Origin: Syntrophomonadaceae bacterium
GTDB taxonomy: Bacteria; Bacillota_D; Dethiobacteria; DTU022; PWGO01
NCBI GenBank assembly: GCA_003554535.1
Contig: PWGT01000056.1
Span: 1 to 8,821 of the forward strand
DNA length: 8,821 nucleotides
Reading direction: 5' to 3'
Below the pieces are notes generated by a model. That model ran no database searches. It saw only the letters and a list, made by a program, of their open reading frames with translations, and had not been told where the DNA came from. The translations under genes were made by a program, and so were the position numbers. How positions within the stretch are numbered: position 1 is the first letter of the stretch; each line of letters begins with the position of its first letter. This document shows, piece by piece, positions 7,004 through 8,821 of this stretch.

Positions 7004-7894
7004 TTGAAAAAGTTACGGAATTTTTCTTTAACTTTATTTTTAATCAGGAATATACAAGGGAATTTCTTTTCTCAAATAAGAATGAACAATGGCAAGCAAA
7101 AATTGGCATTGGCAATCCTGATAGTTTTGCTCATCCTTCCCTCGTATTCCCTGGCTTTTGTGGAAGAAGGGGAAGAATGCGGGCTGGTAGTGGAAACAGC
7201 AGATGATTACGTTGATGTAACCAATCTCAATCCGGGTGACTTAAAAAGTTCTTACCTGATAGTAAATAATGAAAATGACAATCCCTTTCAGTATTATATG
7301 AACATGAGCATGATAGATCGAACAGAAGGTGTTTACCCCGGGCTTGATGGCAAATCACTCGATGAAGTATTGCAGATCACCCTTCATGCCGACGCCGAAA
7401 ATGAAGTAAATGGCGAGCCAATTGAACTTTTTCAAGGCTTGATAACTGAATTTGAAGACGAATATGGAGAAGAAGGTATGGACCTGGGCACTTTAGCCGG
7501 TAACGACAGCCAAAAAATCATTGTTTCTATCTATTTGCCGGGAGAAGAAACTGACAATCACTATCAAGGAGCAAGCGTAACCATTAATTATAGCTTCAGG
7601 GCTATCTGTAACGGTATTGTTATTCCACCCGGCCCTCCTGGGGTGGACCCAAATGACAATGATGAAAACAATAATGATATTCATGAAGAAATTGATCCCG
7701 AGGACCCAGAAGTGGAACCGGATATTTTGGAGGAGGAGCAAGCAATAGAAGAAGATGAAGAAACTATTTTGCCCGCTACCTGGGAAATGCCACCTTATTT
7801 ATTTTATATTTTGGGAGGACTATTAATTGGAGGAGGTTTGCTTTTAGGGAAAAACGCCAATAATACCAGAATTAAAAAGAACCGAAAAAAATAA
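7004..7894 (+). CDS. Secreted TasA/camelysin-like protein with LPATW cell-wall sorting signal
   Basis: 296 residues from the TTG at 7004. A signal peptide has its hydrophobic core at about 34-48, probably cleaved after SLA (residue 51); the preceding charged region is unusually long. The mature domain (about 58-202) has marks of the TasA/camelysin group: LNPGDLKSSYLIVNNEN, then LGTLAGNDSQ, and IYLPGEETDNHYQGAS with a final beta-strand. An acidic, Asn/Asp/Glu/Pro-rich linker (about 205-253) spans the wall. The C-terminus is a sorting signal: LPATW (256-260), a hydrophobic helix YLFYILGGLLIGG, and a basic tail RIKKNRKK. The fifth motif residue is Trp (TGG), not the usual Gly. It lies 80 bases before the sortase gene and is its likely substrate. 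No SipW-type signal peptidase is in view. Family call rests on motif pattern; role (fibre or matrix protein) is inference. Confidence 0.78.
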   Translation: MKKLRNFSLTLFLIRNIQGNFFSQIRMNNGKQKLALAILIVLLILPSYSLAFVEEGEECGLVVETADDYVDVTNLNPGDLKSSYLIVNNENDNPFQYYMNMSMIDRTEGVYPGLDGKSLDEVLQITLHADAENEVNGEPIELFQGLITEFEDEYGEEGMDLGTLAGNDSQKIIVSIYLPGEETDNHYQGASVTINYSFRAICNGIVIPPGPPGVDPNDNDENNNDIHEEIDPEDPEVEPDILEEEQAIEEDEETILPATWEMPPYLFYILGGLLIGGGLLLGKNANNTRIKKNRKK

Positions 7895-7974
7895 CCTTGT
7901 CCCATATTTTTCAACAACCACAACCGATCAATTGATTTTGCTTTACAATAAAATATTCCATAGAAGGTGATTAA

Positions 7975-8562
7975 ATGCGCAAAATCATAATTTGCTTACT
8001 TATAGTAGCTGGAATAGCTACTTTTTTTTATCCCCATGCAACCGGTATTTACTGGGAATATCGCATGAACCGGGATTTAGAAGCATTCGCCTCCAGGACT
8101 GCTAACTTGTCCCAAGAAGAAAGTTCCTCTATAGAGGTCGAATACGATGCCGGTGCTTTTAATACAGTAGGGATACTTAAAATAAGTCAGATCAGCCTTG
8201 AAATCCCAGTATATTACGGAACCTCTACCTCCTCCTTGAGGCAGGGTGCGGGATTGCTTGAAAGCGGAGGGTTGCCAGGTGGAGAAGGTAATACCGTGAT
8301 CACCGCCCACAGGGCCCACAGTCATGGGAGACTTTTCAATAGACTTGATGAACTGGAAATAGGAGATGTGGCAACTATCACCACTGCAAATAATGTATTT
8401 AAATATGAAATCAACAGCACACAAATTTATGAGAAAGAAGATACCTCGTATCTTTCAACAAAAGAAGATGGCGGGGAAAAACTGATTTTGATCACCTGTC
8501 ATCCCCTTTACCAGCCTAATCCACTATATCGGCTGGTAGTGGAAGCTGTCAGAATACATTAG
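7975..8562 (+). CDS. Sortase, catalytically intact, subclass uncertain
   Basis: 195-residue membrane-anchored cysteine transpeptidase. An N-terminal membrane helix (about 3-20) leads into the beta-barrel. Catalytic residues are all present: H112 in TVITAHRAHSHG, C175 in LILITCHPLY and R186 in NPLYRLVVEA. It should cut the sorting motif of exported proteins and join them to the wall or to each other. IPVYYGTSTSSLRQGAGLLE and GRLFNRLDELEIGD recall pilus-type class C enzymes, but there is no C-terminal membrane helix and the TCHPLY end is closer to class D/E, so the class is left open. The ATG is preceded by AAGGTGATTAA, a strong site. The 80-base gap after the TasA-like gene suggests co-transcription and a dedicated enzyme-substrate pair. 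Confidence 0.92.
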   Translation: MRKIIICLLIVAGIATFFYPHATGIYWEYRMNRDLEAFASRTANLSQEESSSIEVEYDAGAFNTVGILKISQISLEIPVYYGTSTSSLRQGAGLLESGGLPGGEGNTVITAHRAHSHGRLFNRLDELEIGDVATITTANNVFKYEINSTQIYEKEDTSYLSTKEDGGEKLILITCHPLYQPNPLYRLVVEAVRIH

Positions 8563-8574
8563 AAAAATGCATTA

Positions 8575-8821
8575 TCAATTTTTATTTCTTTTATCTTCTT
8601 CTTCTAACCATTCCATTAGTTGGGCCCTAACCACCAGTCTTTCCTGGGCAGAATAAAGCGGATGGCAAGTTGTTAAAGTCAATGCCGGATACCCTACCGG
8701 TTATTATTTGATGCCGTAATTTCTTCTACCTGACCTGCCTGCAGATGCTGGTAATAAGCGTTTTCAATAAAAGGAAAAAAGAATATGCCCCCGCCGCAAA
8801 CAATCAAAGTTATGGCTATCC
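8575..8821 (-). pseudogene. Internally deleted, frameshifted sortase relic (extends past window)
   Basis: Reading leftward from the window edge, one frame gives a membrane anchor, ITLIVCGGGIFFFPFIENAY, then QAGQVEEITASNNNR and a TAG at 8694-8696. From about 8700 a second frame continues with GYPALTLTTCHPLYSAQERL, then VVRAQLMEWLEEEDKRNKN, and TGA at 8575-8577. Both parts match a sortase: the first aligns with the N-terminus of the neighbouring enzyme, and the second has the catalytic Cys (TTCHPLY) and Arg (ERLVV). About 120 central residues, including the catalytic His, are gone, and the halves are in different frames, so no active enzyme can be made. The C-terminal end (TLTTCHP-YSA-ERLVV) resembles class E sortases and differs from the intact gene, so this is probably not a recent duplicate. 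It is convergent with the intact sortase, 12 bases between stops. The start codon may lie just beyond 8821. Confidence 0.8.

Noticed and set aside
7493..7741. Leftward open frame opposite the TasA-like gene
   Set aside because: Fully antisense to a well-supported gene with signal peptide and sorting signal; nothing in its translation resembles a protein family.
7927..7936. ATCAATTGAT palindrome upstream of the sortase
   Set aside because: Only ten bases and A-T rich; no second copy or clear promoter beside it.
8077..8424. Leftward 115-residue open frame opposite the sortase
   Set aside because: Antisense shadow of a gene with an intact catalytic triad; no start signal.

Overview
The window looks like the chromosome of a low- to moderate-G+C, Gram-positive-type anaerobe of the Bacillota (Clostridia; a Peptococcaceae- or Syntrophomonadaceae-like organism is a guess). 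The reasons are strong AGGAGG/AGGTGA ribosome-binding sites, frequent TTG and GTG starts, a sortase with a wall-anchored TasA-like protein, and a BTAD regulator with a GGDEF-like tail. AT-rich gaps separate the genes. There is no rRNA, tRNA, CRISPR array or intact transposon.

Layout. (1) 1-996 (+): the C-terminal 331 residues of the alpha subunit of an ADP-forming acyl-CoA synthetase, truncated by the window edge, with the catalytic His present and no fused ATP-grasp domain. (2) 1062-2546 (-): a PAS-GGDEF-HD-GYP protein with both c-di-GMP synthesis and hydrolysis motifs intact. (3) 2824-5194 (-): a two-component operon, a soluble GAF-GAF NarL-type histidine kinase followed by its LuxR-type response regulator. 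(4) 5195-5478: a divergent AT-rich control region with a clear extended -10 promoter facing right. (5) 5479-6756 (+): a BTAD (SARP-like) transcription regulator ending in a degenerate GGDEF-like domain. (6) 6757-7003: a gap with at most one tiny open frame. (7) 7004-8562 (+): a secreted TasA/camelysin-like protein with a C-terminal sorting signal reading LPATW, followed by an intact sortase. (8) 8575-8821 (-): a broken second sortase, convergent with the first. It keeps its membrane anchor and its Cys/Arg end but has lost the middle, including the catalytic His, and changes frame at the junction.

How the parts may fit. The left part is metabolic. The rest reads as a regulatory island (c-di-GMP turnover, two-component system, BTAD regulator) beside a small surface-display module (exported substrate plus sortase). 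That the regulators control the surface module is inference from proximity only. The observations most worth following are the LPATW motif, the internally deleted sortase relic next to a working copy, and the BTAD protein's GGDEF-like tail without catalytic residues.
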